Of a stretch of 64,000 nt of DNA, positions 53,001 through 60,131 are shown one piece after another (within the stretch, counting starts at the first letter, position 1; each line of letters starts with the position of its first letter). The DNA comes from Paenibacillus terrigena DSM 21567. Lineage in GTDB: Bacteria > Bacillota > Bacilli > Paenibacillales > Paenibacillaceae. The position numbers were made by a program, and so were the translations under genes. The notes under the pieces were generated by a model. The model ran no database searches, had not been told where the DNA came from, and saw only the letters and a list, made by a program, of their open reading frames with translations. The stretch lies in contig NZ_KB895420.1 in NCBI RefSeq assembly GCF_000374845.1, positions 124,001-188,000 of the forward strand, read 5' to 3'.

Positions 53001-53267
53001 GAACAAGCGATGGTTATGATTGCGCAAGCGATGAAGCTTACCACGCAAAGCACGAACTTGCCAAAACCTTCGAATGAAGAAATTCTACGTGTCTTTGAAG
53101 ATAAGAATCAAGCCTCTGCTTGGGCAGTGAACGGCATTGTAGAGAGTGTGCAGGCAGGAGTCGTCTCCGGCCGCAGCGCTACACAGCTTGCACCGCAAGC
53201 AACCATTACAAGAGCAGAAGTTGCGGTTATGCTTGAACGACTTCTTCAGAAGTCTGAACTCATCTAA
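47073..53267 (+). CDS. Giant S-layer-anchored repeat protein (beta-propeller-like repeats, three 225-residue repeats, FN3, SLH)
   Basis: This protein is 2064 residues from ATG 47073, which has TAGGGGGA nine bases upstream; an in-frame TTG at 47043 lies upstream of that site. A signal peptide (about 30-58) ends at TAQA. Residues about 65-675 contain many copies of a short repeat like GNGKFVAIG-x-x-G-x-I-x-TSxDGxxW, which suggests one or two beta-propellers. Residues 677-1351 are three near-identical 225-residue units. Three FN3-like domains follow to about 1625, then a Gly/Ser/Asn linker, a pre-SLH domain and SLH repeats starting near 1879, 1938 and 2008. No enzyme motif is visible; a structural or adhesive role is likely. 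It is a single-gene transcript with a strong terminator. Confidence 0.9.
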   Translation: MSLKSMKHRNAGQKGMGRQPSMKSRLSLILVIGLLFPLVSMLIMPGTAQAATAATAVIKEQSAISTGQLTNVAFGNGKFVAIGMNRSISTSTKGVDWKIVNRNTNDPTLTTITFANGKFVAIDGTTSNIYTSADGETWSSKDIGYVPMKLKMVKSKIDPDPNVAEIDTFFAWRSDYVQGTNPPAYKARLEYSLDGSTWKNTNITSTDHIMGMQSITDIAYDALNKRNVVSGLNTTFYYSSNLSSWTTVTLTQLVINEFNSMWPYMNNVTYLKNMFFTYAAAFQKKMFTSTDGKNWSVNTSWDNNPIYSGAEVGPVGNRQYVLLGDQGRIYYTSNPTPQLKDWSVSDTKTSMMFDNIVYDDVNEIYIASGYEGMVVSSDLKNWKLLTGSLKGVVDDGKGTYVEIANNGSFGTIYQSTNAKDWNEVTPSRIPGLNAVNYGNGQFVAVSGTGNDGKAKILSSNDGVVWGEANSLNESLTGVAVGAGKYVMVSDYGTIYSTADVSAADKSAWSKYTNVDYGFNTVTYLNNQFIALGTKYDSNYNIVKIVVARSSDGETWGTPLEVAAPDSIMTGIAYSGSQYVMVGQNPSTGKGIIYKSADLTTWNPISVNADSLNDVAYGNGSFLAVGNAGEMMSSPDGTTWNEEASNSASNLNGVAYDRVNFNIAGSNMTRMTVSLGPPAGAQSATAAAATLTPTAGQDDEITLTVLDSAGHTDAAFDGNKNVTITGAQPAPDRTYGSFHGTPLAAVPSAVSVNFVDGVAKVQLKLNSAAIQSIGFQIEGVAAHATNALNMAPVAGSAASMKLTQDITAPSENGGAFAKQPVVTLLDAFGNPCNNDNSTVVAVSKKDAGAWMLTGTLNGIAAAGVVTFTDLGATNDEGVTGAQLQFKAAGLPDAVSAVVNLPAPAGAQNVTAVAKDVNPGVGVDNDITLTVRNSLNKTDATFNGAHDVTVTGYVQAPNGSYGSLDSKNLTATSSTASVSFAGGVAHVKLALNKVEAQMIQLSVADVAVSSANTISITPVAGNAVSMKLSRDVTAPTLNGAVFAQQPVLELLDKYGNISTNDNSTVVTASQKDAGSWALTGDTTVTAKAGIVNFNNLGATNDEDVTGAQLQFQAAGMSDVMSTVVNLPAPAGAQSVTAAANNINPTVGTDVEITLTVLNSLGHTDKTFNGAQDVIVTGYQQAPDQSYGSFKATDLTASPSTVRVTFVDGVAKADLKLNKSDAQTIDFRITSVAKPDTNSLVLTLVAGNTASMELTKDVAAPASNGGAFATQPVVTLYDKYGNVNVGDNSTVVTASIKDAGAWKLTGTMAATAQAGIVTFSGLGATNAAEVIGAQLAFNAGAMPEILSAAVDLPWPSLTAPSIESVTAGDGHVLLQWSAMYGSVSYAVYQSTDAGVYDQELAIVDSSVTNYDAVGLTNGTTYHFVVKAINPGGISTASNEVSATPQVPAPGAPILQPAVAGDMQIHLDWSPVDGSTGYKVYQSQTPGVYDTEVASVTGTVYSYDVTGLKNGESYNFVVKATNPGGDSAASNEVSAKPRTIPGAPTDVKAIAGNGQATITFKAPIDDGGSSFTGYEVTVSPGNVVVAGLNSPITITGLVNGTTYTFTVQAMNSAGKSAASPISNPVIPAAPASGGGNNDGGSSSSQPSTPAPSNNLVDVLINGKAIHIGKVTKKQVNGQTVTTVTLDQKKLEEMMASEGHGAVIVIPIFNSDVAISELNGQLLQMLEKAGVTLTLQSEKGSYTISAKQLGMNQLAKRFGKDVVLQDMKVQIKIAVPSADTLKKIQQVASKGAFTLVATPLQFTVKAFYGSKSVELSQFDSYVERTIVLSDVADTNRITTAIVIEEDGSVRHVPTKIVRKDGKVVAIIHSLTNSTYAVIWHPVEFMDVAQHWAKDAITDMGSRMVVRGDDEGRFNPDQKITRAEFAAMLVRGLGLKLEGGESAFKDVLVSDWYQGVIQTAYAYHLINGYEDGQFRPMDQITREQAMVMIAQAMKLTTQSTNLPKPSNEEILRVFEDKNQASAWAVNGIVESVQAGVVSGRSATQLAPQATITRAEVAVMLERLLQKSELI
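49101..51125 (+). repeat. Three tandem 675-bp repeats inside the giant SLH gene
   Basis: Units start at 49101, 49776 and 50451, exactly 675 bp apart, each opening with an Ala/Pro-rich PPAGAQ- or APAGAQ-like segment. Each encodes 225 residues made of two Ig-like halves: one with DITLTVLNS-type and one with GAFAxQPVVTLLDKYGN-type sequence. Between units the sequences are clearly related but differ in many third positions. Confidence 0.9.
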
Positions 53268-53274
53268 TAATAGG

Positions 53275-53313
53275 GGTTATCCTTTGCGTTAAGCGCAAAG
53301 GGTAACCTTTTTT
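53275..53313 (+). terminator. Terminator of the giant SLH gene
   Basis: A 14-bp stem with one G-U (53275-53288 with 53294-53307) and a T-run follows the stop codon by eight bases. Confidence 0.93.
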
Positions 53314-53467
53314 CTATGTACAGGGAAAATAAGGTTAGCTGCACCTATCACTGCATCAACGAATGCATAAGTGAGGGAATATTAGTCAAATTTTTCGTAA
53401 TTTCTCGAAAACGTAGTACAATAGTGTCATACATACATCAATCACGATGAGGAGGATTTCAATTCCC

Positions 53468-54823
53468 ATGAGTTACGAAACATATTTCCAAACCAATAGA
53501 GAAAAGCATCTAAGCCAACTGCAAGAGTGGCTCTCGATTCCGAGTATTTCCGCATTATCCGCGCATAAAGAAGATGTGAACCGCGCAGCCGAATGGCTTG
53601 CCAACCACCTGAAAGAAATCGGACTTGAGCATGTAGAGGTTCATCAGACGAACGGTCATCCGATCATTACAGCCGATCATCTGCATGCGCCGGGCAAACC
53701 AACCATTCTGGTCTATGGTCACTATGACGTTCAACCGGTCGACCCTCTGAACTTGTGGACAACACCACCATTCGAACCAGCGATTCGTGACGGCAAGTTA
53801 TATGCACGTGGTGCAACGGATGATAAAGGGCAGTTGTTCTTACATGTGAAGGCAATTGAAGCGATTCTGAATCAAGAGAAGCAACTTCCAGTTAACATTA
53901 AGCTCTGTATCGAAGGGGAAGAGGAGATTTCGAGCGCAAGTCTGCCGCCTTTCTTGGAAGCGAATCGGGAGAAGCTGGCTGCGGATGCGATCCTCATCTC
54001 GGATACATCCTTGATGGAACCGGGCAAACCAGCGATCAGCACAGGACTTCGTGGACTTTGTTCCCTAGAGGTAGCTGTGAACACGGCGAATACGGATCTT
54101 CATTCCGGTACTTATGGTGGCGGCGTACCGAACGCGCTTCACGCGATCGTGTCATTGCTGGCAACCCTGCATGATGAGCAAGGCCGCGTCGCGGTAGAAG
54201 GCTTCTACGAAGGTGTGCCAGAGCTATCGGCATTGATGCGCGAGGAGTTTGCGAAGCAAGGGATGAATGAAGATGCACTTACGAAATCGCTCGGTCTCGA
54301 TACGCTATATGGTGAAGAAGGCTACACGTTCGTGGAGCGCGTTGGCGCAAGACCGACGCTTGAGCTGAACGGTGTCTACGGTGGATTCCAAGGGGAGGGG
54401 ACGAAGACCGTCATCCCGAAGGAAGCGCATGCGAAGATTACTTGCCGATTGGTGGGCGATCAAGACCCTCAGGACATGCTCACTAAAATTAGAAAACATC
54501 TGAACGCACACATTCAACCGGGCGCAACGCTAACGATTACCGATGGTGAGAAAGCTCGCGCATTTAATATCGATCCGACGGATCGCGTGCTGCAAGTTGC
54601 TGCGGATGCTTATGGCACAATCTATGGAACTCGCGCGTTGTTCACGAAGGATGGGGGATCCATCCCGATTGTGGAGACATTCTCCCGTGTGCTCGAAGCG
54701 CCGGTCGTGATGATGGGCTTTGGCTTGCCGGATGAGAACCTGCATGCACCGAATGAACATTTTAACCTCGAGAATTTCGATAAAGGTCTACTCACCATTG
54801 TTGAATTTTTGAAAACAGTCTAA
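53468..54823 (+). CDS. M20-family metallopeptidase (dipeptidase)
   Basis: This 451-residue cytosolic protein starts at ATG 53468; GAGGAGG lies 12-13 bases upstream, a little far. The di-zinc site is visible: VYGHYDVQP (first His and Asp), ARGATDDKGQL (bridging Asp), EGEEEISSASL (catalytic Glu pair), and the later HxxNE-like LHAPNEHFNLENF at the end. The middle holds the dimerisation domain (LHSGTYGGGVPNALHAIVSLL). Such enzymes cleave dipeptides or peptide-like metabolites. It stands alone with its own terminator. Confidence 0.92.
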   Translation: MSYETYFQTNREKHLSQLQEWLSIPSISALSAHKEDVNRAAEWLANHLKEIGLEHVEVHQTNGHPIITADHLHAPGKPTILVYGHYDVQPVDPLNLWTTPPFEPAIRDGKLYARGATDDKGQLFLHVKAIEAILNQEKQLPVNIKLCIEGEEEISSASLPPFLEANREKLAADAILISDTSLMEPGKPAISTGLRGLCSLEVAVNTANTDLHSGTYGGGVPNALHAIVSLLATLHDEQGRVAVEGFYEGVPELSALMREEFAKQGMNEDALTKSLGLDTLYGEEGYTFVERVGARPTLELNGVYGGFQGEGTKTVIPKEAHAKITCRLVGDQDPQDMLTKIRKHLNAHIQPGATLTITDGEKARAFNIDPTDRVLQVAADAYGTIYGTRALFTKDGGSIPIVETFSRVLEAPVVMMGFGLPDENLHAPNEHFNLENFDKGLLTIVEFLKTV

Positions 54824-54834
54824 TCGATAACGAA

Positions 54835-54864
54835 GCCGCCTTGGAGAAATCCGGGCGGTTTTTT
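54835..54864 (+). terminator. Terminator of the M20 peptidase gene
   Basis: CCGCC and GGCGG form the base of a stem with one bulge, followed by six T residues. Confidence 0.8.
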
Positions 54865-54892
54865 GCAGGCTCAACAGGAGCGAAGTTACAAG

Positions 54893-54921
54893 ATTACATT
54901 CCATCCAACCAATGTTATAAT
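54893..54921 (+). promoter_or_regulatory. Promoter of the TerB/BrxD-like/helicase operon
   Basis: ATTACA at 54893-54898, 17 bp, and TGTTATAAT with TATAAT at 54916-54921 (extended -10). Transcription would start near 54928, some 45 bp before the first ATG. I see no operator-like palindrome around it. Confidence 0.7.
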
Positions 54922-54971
54922 TAGAACATACATTCGAGTCGGTTGACGACCTTTGAGGTGTTCAAATTCTA

Positions 54972-56540
54972 ATGACGAATCACAATCATGAAGTGAAATT
55001 TGCAGAAATAGAGATCGGCCAAGGGGAGACGCAGAGCTCGGGGCTTTCAATACCGTCGCGCCCACAGACATCTGCGATCGAACAAGGATCGAAGAATCAG
55101 GAAACAACGGCACCCGTAGCGATCCAAGAAGCGAAGAATTACCCTACGGGGGAGCAGCGATTTCTGGAGCGGGCGAGACAGATGGAGCACCATGTTGAAG
55201 CGGAGGTGCCGTTCGTTCCTTTTATGACGTACTGGCCGACGTATGCCAATATGAATGAATCGCAGGTCAAGTGGTACTATTATTGGCGGAACGAGGTGCG
55301 AAGCGGGAGGTATCCTGAGTCGGATTTATCGTATATTTTTCTCTACATCTATGAATTGATTAATGGCGTAGGCTGGCAGGAGCCCATGGAAGGGTACCGG
55401 GCATTGCTTGCGTTATGGGATGCATACCGAGCCCAATATGCGAAGCTTAACTTCTATATCGTGGACTGGGTGTCGGACTTCGTGCTCGTACATCGGCTGG
55501 ATGTTTCTTTTCAAGACATCATGCGTCGCTCGACGTACGGCTTGAATGGGGAGCTGCTCGATCTGGAATTGATGCGTGGACTGCATGCGGAACCGGTTGA
55601 CGTCTCCTGGGATATGCTGCAGAAGCTGTCCAATTATAATGTGCAGCAGAGCAAGTTCTATTTGGGCGACGGTCAGGTTCATATGGAAGCTTATGTTCCG
55701 CGCGTGGTCGCCCTTGTTGACGCTTATTATCGGAAGACACAGGGACGCAGACTGATTGAGATGTTTCAGCCGGGCAAAGAAGTGCAGCGAGAGCGATATC
55801 TATTCGGTAGTGCGGTGTATGATACGTCGTTATATGGCCGAACGTTCACGGTCCATGCCGTTCAGATCAGCGAGCATAAGCTTTTTCGGGATTTCATAAG
55901 CCAGTTGATTCGGTATTGCGAGAATCAGCTGCGTGATTTATGCGGCTATAAAGGGAAGTTGAGAGGCGTACGAATCGACGCAGCACTAGAACCATTGATT
56001 ACTCGGGCGCTGCAGACGGAATTCGAACGGCAGGCTGCCATAGAGCGAGTGGAGTCAGAGGTGCAGATCGATACGAATCGATTGCTGCAATTGCAGCGCG
56101 ATTCCGATCATGTGCGTGAATTGCTGACGGTAGAGGAGGAGACGGTTCAGGAGTCGGATCGCGTATCGGTGGGTGAGACGAAGGTGGCGATAGAACCGTT
56201 GAATGTCGATACAACGCAGCGTGAGGTTTCTAACTGTGTTGAGCCGTTGGATCAGATTTCAACCGCAGCCCCTGAACCAACGGGCAGCGAGCATCTGGAT
56301 GATAGTTGGCAAGCTTTCCAAGCAGCATTGACACCTGCTTATCGTGCGGCTTTATCAGCCTTGGTTCAAGGGATGTGGGATACGGAAATGTTCATGATCG
56401 CACGTGAACATAGCACGATGCCGGCACTCTTGATTGATGGTATGAATGAATTGGCGATGGAGACGATTGGGGATTTGATCGTGGATGGTGATGTCCTCGT
56501 TGATGAATATATCGATATGCTTAAGAATCTATTAGGGTAA
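54972..56540 (+). CDS. TerB-N/TerB-C domain protein of a DNA-processing operon
   Basis: This 522-residue soluble protein opens with about 60 low-complexity residues. Residues about 65-280 form a TerB-N domain: YANMNESQVKWYYYWRNEVR, then YPESDLSYIFLYIYELINGVG, the family's hallmark aromatic pattern. A charged helical stretch follows (about 330-440, Glu/Val-rich, possibly coiled). Residues about 440-522 match TerB-C, with LLIDGMNELAMETIGDLIVDGD. TerB-type domains occur in tellurite and stress systems and are thought to bind ligands or metals at the membrane-cytosol interface. Here the protein heads an operon with a BrxD-like ATPase 9 bp downstream and an Lhr-like helicase, so it is more likely a scaffold or sensor for those motors. 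The ribosome site (GAGGTG) is weak and somewhat far. Confidence 0.85.
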   Translation: MTNHNHEVKFAEIEIGQGETQSSGLSIPSRPQTSAIEQGSKNQETTAPVAIQEAKNYPTGEQRFLERARQMEHHVEAEVPFVPFMTYWPTYANMNESQVKWYYYWRNEVRSGRYPESDLSYIFLYIYELINGVGWQEPMEGYRALLALWDAYRAQYAKLNFYIVDWVSDFVLVHRLDVSFQDIMRRSTYGLNGELLDLELMRGLHAEPVDVSWDMLQKLSNYNVQQSKFYLGDGQVHMEAYVPRVVALVDAYYRKTQGRRLIEMFQPGKEVQRERYLFGSAVYDTSLYGRTFTVHAVQISEHKLFRDFISQLIRYCENQLRDLCGYKGKLRGVRIDAALEPLITRALQTEFERQAAIERVESEVQIDTNRLLQLQRDSDHVRELLTVEEETVQESDRVSVGETKVAIEPLNVDTTQREVSNCVEPLDQISTAAPEPTGSEHLDDSWQAFQAALTPAYRAALSALVQGMWDTEMFMIAREHSTMPALLIDGMNELAMETIGDLIVDGDVLVDEYIDMLKNLLG

Positions 56541-56549
56541 GGTGATGAA

Positions 56550-57869
56550 ATGCAAGAGATTAGAATCCCGAGGCGTGTCACAACAGCGCTGGTCAATTCC
56601 TTAACGGCAGGTGTCGTGCCGCGTATTGGGCTAGAGCACGTAGCGGTCGGACGCAAACCGGAGATCGAGGCGATTCTATCGGATCTGGATAATATCGCAG
56701 AGGGCGGGGCAGCGTTCCGCATTATCTCAGGCCGTTACGGAAGCGGCAAGAGCTTCCTGCTGCAGACGATCCGTAACTATGCGATGGATCGTAACTTCGT
56801 GGTCGCGGACGGTGATTTATCACCAGAGCGGCGGCTCGTCGGTACAAAAGGCCAAGGTCTGGCTACTTATCGTGAGCTCATGATGAACTTGTCTACGCGT
56901 ACGAGACCTGACGGCGGGGCACTCGAGACGGTGCTGCAACGATGGTTCGGTGCACTTCAACAGCAAGTCATGCAGGAGAAAGGTCTCGCGATGGATGATC
57001 CCGCATTGAATGTCGAAGTGGAGCAGCGCATCGTCCACGTCACGAACGAGATGCAGAATATGGTGCACGGGTTTGATTTTGCTCGCGTGCTATCGGCATA
57101 TTGGAATGGATATCGCATGAGTGACGATGAGCAGAAACAATCGGCTATGCGCTGGCTGCGCGGCGAATACCCTACGAAGACAGAGGCGAAGCAAGCGCTG
57201 GGCGTGGGTGTTATTATCGATGACGACAATTGGTACGATTATATGAAGTTATGGTCGGAGTTCACCGCGAAAATCGGTTATGCAGGATTGCTCCTATTCA
57301 TCGATGAGGGCGTCAATTTGTACAAAATATCGAATAGCATTTCCCGTACGAGCAACTACGAAAAATTGCTGACGATGTTCAACGATACAATGCAGGGCAA
57401 AGCAGAGCATCTCGGCATCTATCTGGGCGGCACGCCGCAGTTCGTGGAGGACCAGCGTCGGGGCTTGTACAGCTATGAAGCATTACGTTCCCGCCTGATT
57501 GAAGGTCGATATGCGAAAGACAAATTACGTAATTACGCGGGGCCGATTCTGAAGTTGGACATGCTGTCCTATGAGGAAATCCTGATTCTCTTGCAGCGAT
57601 TAAGACAAATTCATGCCCTGCATTTCGGTTACACGCCGTCAGTCACCGATAATCAGATGATCGCCTTCATGAAGTTAGCCGTCGGCAGACTCGGGGCAGA
57701 CGAGCTCTTAACGACGCGTGAGATCGTGCGCGATTTCCTGGATCTGCTGCATACGCTCCATCAGCATCCGGACAGTATCTTCGAAGTATTGCTCGGTGAA
57801 CGTCATGTGCAGCCGGCCGCAGCGAATCCCGATGAAGTCGATGACTTCTTGGCGGAGTTCGAGCTATGA
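56550..57869 (+). CDS. BrxD-like P-loop ATPase (BREX ATP-binding domain family)
   Basis: This 439-residue ATPase has Walker A GRYGSGKS at 61-68 and Walker B LLLFIDE ending with D252 and E253. The N-terminal RIPRRVTTALVNSLTAGVVP and the following segments fit the BREX-associated ATP-binding family (formerly DUF2791), whose best known member is BrxD of type 2 BREX. The middle part has a long helical insertion (NEMQNMVHGFDFARVLSAYW) and the end is acidic (PDEVDDFLAEFEL). It lies 9 bp after the TerB-N/C gene and overlaps the helicase gene by 4 bp, so coupling is tight. It probably drives or gates the helicase on DNA. The family assignment is from motif and context memory, not a search. Confidence 0.82.
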   Translation: MQEIRIPRRVTTALVNSLTAGVVPRIGLEHVAVGRKPEIEAILSDLDNIAEGGAAFRIISGRYGSGKSFLLQTIRNYAMDRNFVVADGDLSPERRLVGTKGQGLATYRELMMNLSTRTRPDGGALETVLQRWFGALQQQVMQEKGLAMDDPALNVEVEQRIVHVTNEMQNMVHGFDFARVLSAYWNGYRMSDDEQKQSAMRWLRGEYPTKTEAKQALGVGVIIDDDNWYDYMKLWSEFTAKIGYAGLLLFIDEGVNLYKISNSISRTSNYEKLLTMFNDTMQGKAEHLGIYLGGTPQFVEDQRRGLYSYEALRSRLIEGRYAKDKLRNYAGPILKLDMLSYEEILILLQRLRQIHALHFGYTPSVTDNQMIAFMKLAVGRLGADELLTTREIVRDFLDLLHTLHQHPDSIFEVLLGERHVQPAAANPDEVDDFLAEFEL

Positions 57870-60055
57870 GTGATCATCCATTCTATCGGCTGGCACCGTT
57901 CATTCAAGAATATATTTATCGGAAAAGATGGGACACGCTGCGCGAAGCACAGGTCGAAGCGTGCCGGGTGTTATTCGATACGCCGAATCATCTGCTCATC
58001 GCATCTGGGACCGCATCCGGGAAGACGGAAGCAGCGTTCTTCCCGGCACTAACGGAACTGCATAATCAGCCGTCACAATCGGTCGGCATTCTCTATATCG
58101 GGCCGCTCAAAGCGCTCATTAACGATCAATTCGAACGGCTGAAGGAACTGCTTCAAGAAGCACATATCCCGGTCTGGCATTGGCATGGCGACGTTCCACA
58201 GTCAGAGAAAACCAAGCTTGTACGGGATCCTTCAGGTGTTCTTCAGATTACGCCGGAATCGCTCGAAGGGCTCTTAATGAATAAGCCGAACGCCATCCCA
58301 GCCTTATTCCATGATCTCAGGTACATCATCATCGATGAAGTCCATGCCTTCATGGGCGCAGATCGCGGGATGCAGGTGCTCAGCGAGATCGCTCGGATTG
58401 AACGTATGGCTGGCTGCAGACCAAGACGAATCGGACTGTCCGCCACCCTGAGTGATTATGCTACGGCATCTGAATGGCTTCGCGCGGGCTCAGCAGATGG
58501 CGTTGAAGTGGTTGCCCCCCAAGGAGGACGTAAGCTTCGCTTATCCATTGAGCATTTCTCATTCCCCAGCGCAAGGGATGAAGAGCAGGCGGAGCAGCTT
58601 GCGAATGCAAGCCGTGCTTATTTCGATTACATTTACGATCATACGCGGCTGAAGAAAGCACTCGTCTTCACGAATAGCCGCTCCGACGCAGAGCTCGCAA
58701 CCCTTGAGTTACGACGCACGGCGGCAAGACGGCAGGAGCCGGATGTGTTCCATGTGCATCACGGCAGCATCTCTGCCATGCTGCGAGAAGAAGCGGAAGC
58801 AGCGCTGAGGACAGGCCATGGGCCAGCCGTGGCGATGGCGACGGTGACGCTCGAACTCGGGATTGACCTTGGCGAGCTGGAGCGGGTGGTGCAGCTGGAA
58901 TCGCCGAGCAGCTGCTCAAGCTTCGTGCAGAGGCTCGGTCGATCCGGGCGGCGCGGCGATATGCCTTCGGAGATGATGTTCGTGATTCCCGAAGAGGAGG
59001 ACGAGCAGGCGCAGCTGCCCGCACGGATGCCTTGGACGCTGATGCGAGCCATTGCCATCATCGAGTTGTATGTACGGCACAAGTGGGTGGAGCCGCTCAG
59101 CCTTCGGAAGAAGCCGGTCGGACTGCTGTATCATCAGACGATGAGCGTCTTGAAGAGCATGGGGGAAGCGGAGCCGAAGGACCTCGCGCGAATGATTTTG
59201 TCGTTGCCCCCATTCCAGTATATTTCACCGGATGAATATCAGCAGTTTCTGCAATATTTGCTACAGACCGATCACTTGCAGCGGACCGAAGTGGGTGGCC
59301 TGATTATAGGGCTGACGGGGGAGAAGACCGTAAATAACTACAGATTCTACGCGGTCTTCCAAGATGACGAAGAGTATGTCGTCTATAACGGCTCGGAAGA
59401 GATCGGCTCCATTACGACGGTGCCACCTCCCGAATATTGCTTCTCACTTGCCGGGAAGCTGTGGAAGGTCATCGAGATTGATCGTAAACACAAGGCAGTC
59501 TATGTGAAGCCATCGCTGGGCAAAGTAGATACGTTATGGCTCGGAGGCAGAGGGGACATTCATACGGAAGTGATGCGCAAAATGAAAGATGTGCTAACGG
59601 ACGATACGATCTATCCGTATCTTGCTCCGCGTGCCGTGAATCGTCTGGAACGTGCGCGGCGACTCGCTCGTGAGAGCGGCTTGCTGGAGAAGACCGTCAT
59701 CCCCGCAGGCGGAGACTCGATGTTCATCCTGCCATGGATCGGTACGAAGCCATTCCGTACGTTGGAGAGGCTGGTGAAGCATAGACTGGCAGATCGGCTT
59801 TCGCTACGTTCGATCGTACCGATGGAGCCGTATTATATGGTCATCTCGGGGCGAGCCGATGCAGAGAATCTTCTGGCAGAAATTCAGGCTGAATGTACGC
59901 ACGATGTGGACCCGATGGGACTGCTGAAACCCGATGAGTCGCCTTATCTAGGCAAATATGATGAATTTGTCTTACCTGAACTGGTTCGCTTGGCATTTGC
60001 TGAGGATGGACTGGATTTGGAAGGACTGCGCGCGGCACTGCGTGCGCAAGAATAG
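57866..60055 (+). CDS. Lhr/BrxHI-like superfamily 2 DNA helicase
   Basis: This 729-residue helicase shows all main SF2 motifs in order: LREAQ (Q motif, near residue 26), GTASGKT (48-54), DEVH (157-160), SAT (192-194), and motif VI QRLGRSGRRG at 355-364. After the two RecA-like domains come a winged-helix-like part and a beta-rich domain (YVVYNGSEEIGSITTVPPPEYCF), as in the Lhr core. It is much shorter than full-length Lhr (about 1500 residues) and closer in size to BrxHI of type 2 BREX. It shares a 4-bp overlap with the ATPase gene and ends the operon. A 3'-5' DNA or RNA-DNA unwinding activity is expected. Confidence 0.87.
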   Translation: MSDHPFYRLAPFIQEYIYRKRWDTLREAQVEACRVLFDTPNHLLIASGTASGKTEAAFFPALTELHNQPSQSVGILYIGPLKALINDQFERLKELLQEAHIPVWHWHGDVPQSEKTKLVRDPSGVLQITPESLEGLLMNKPNAIPALFHDLRYIIIDEVHAFMGADRGMQVLSEIARIERMAGCRPRRIGLSATLSDYATASEWLRAGSADGVEVVAPQGGRKLRLSIEHFSFPSARDEEQAEQLANASRAYFDYIYDHTRLKKALVFTNSRSDAELATLELRRTAARRQEPDVFHVHHGSISAMLREEAEAALRTGHGPAVAMATVTLELGIDLGELERVVQLESPSSCSSFVQRLGRSGRRGDMPSEMMFVIPEEEDEQAQLPARMPWTLMRAIAIIELYVRHKWVEPLSLRKKPVGLLYHQTMSVLKSMGEAEPKDLARMILSLPPFQYISPDEYQQFLQYLLQTDHLQRTEVGGLIIGLTGEKTVNNYRFYAVFQDDEEYVVYNGSEEIGSITTVPPPEYCFSLAGKLWKVIEIDRKHKAVYVKPSLGKVDTLWLGGRGDIHTEVMRKMKDVLTDDTIYPYLAPRAVNRLERARRLARESGLLEKTVIPAGGDSMFILPWIGTKPFRTLERLVKHRLADRLSLRSIVPMEPYYMVISGRADAENLLAEIQAECTHDVDPMGLLKPDESPYLGKYDEFVLPELVRLAFAEDGLDLEGLRAALRAQE

Positions 60056-60078
60056 GTAGTCATAGCATTAGAACAATA

Positions 60079-60114
60079 AAGGAGCTCCAACCTATTGGTT
60101 GGAGCTCCTTTTCA
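60079..60114. terminator. Bidirectional terminator between the helicase and MFS genes
   Basis: A perfect 14-bp stem AAGGAGCTCCAACC/GGTTGGAGCTCCTT with loop TATT and short A and T runs lies between two convergent genes. Confidence 0.9.
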
Positions 60115-60131
60115 TATAACATACGATGGAA

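Noticed and set aside
54972-60055. A complete BREX system
   Set aside because: Only BrxD-like and BrxHI-like proteins are present. There is no PglX methylase, PglZ, PglW, PglY/BrxC or BrxA/B, and the flanks are a peptidase and a drug exporter operon.
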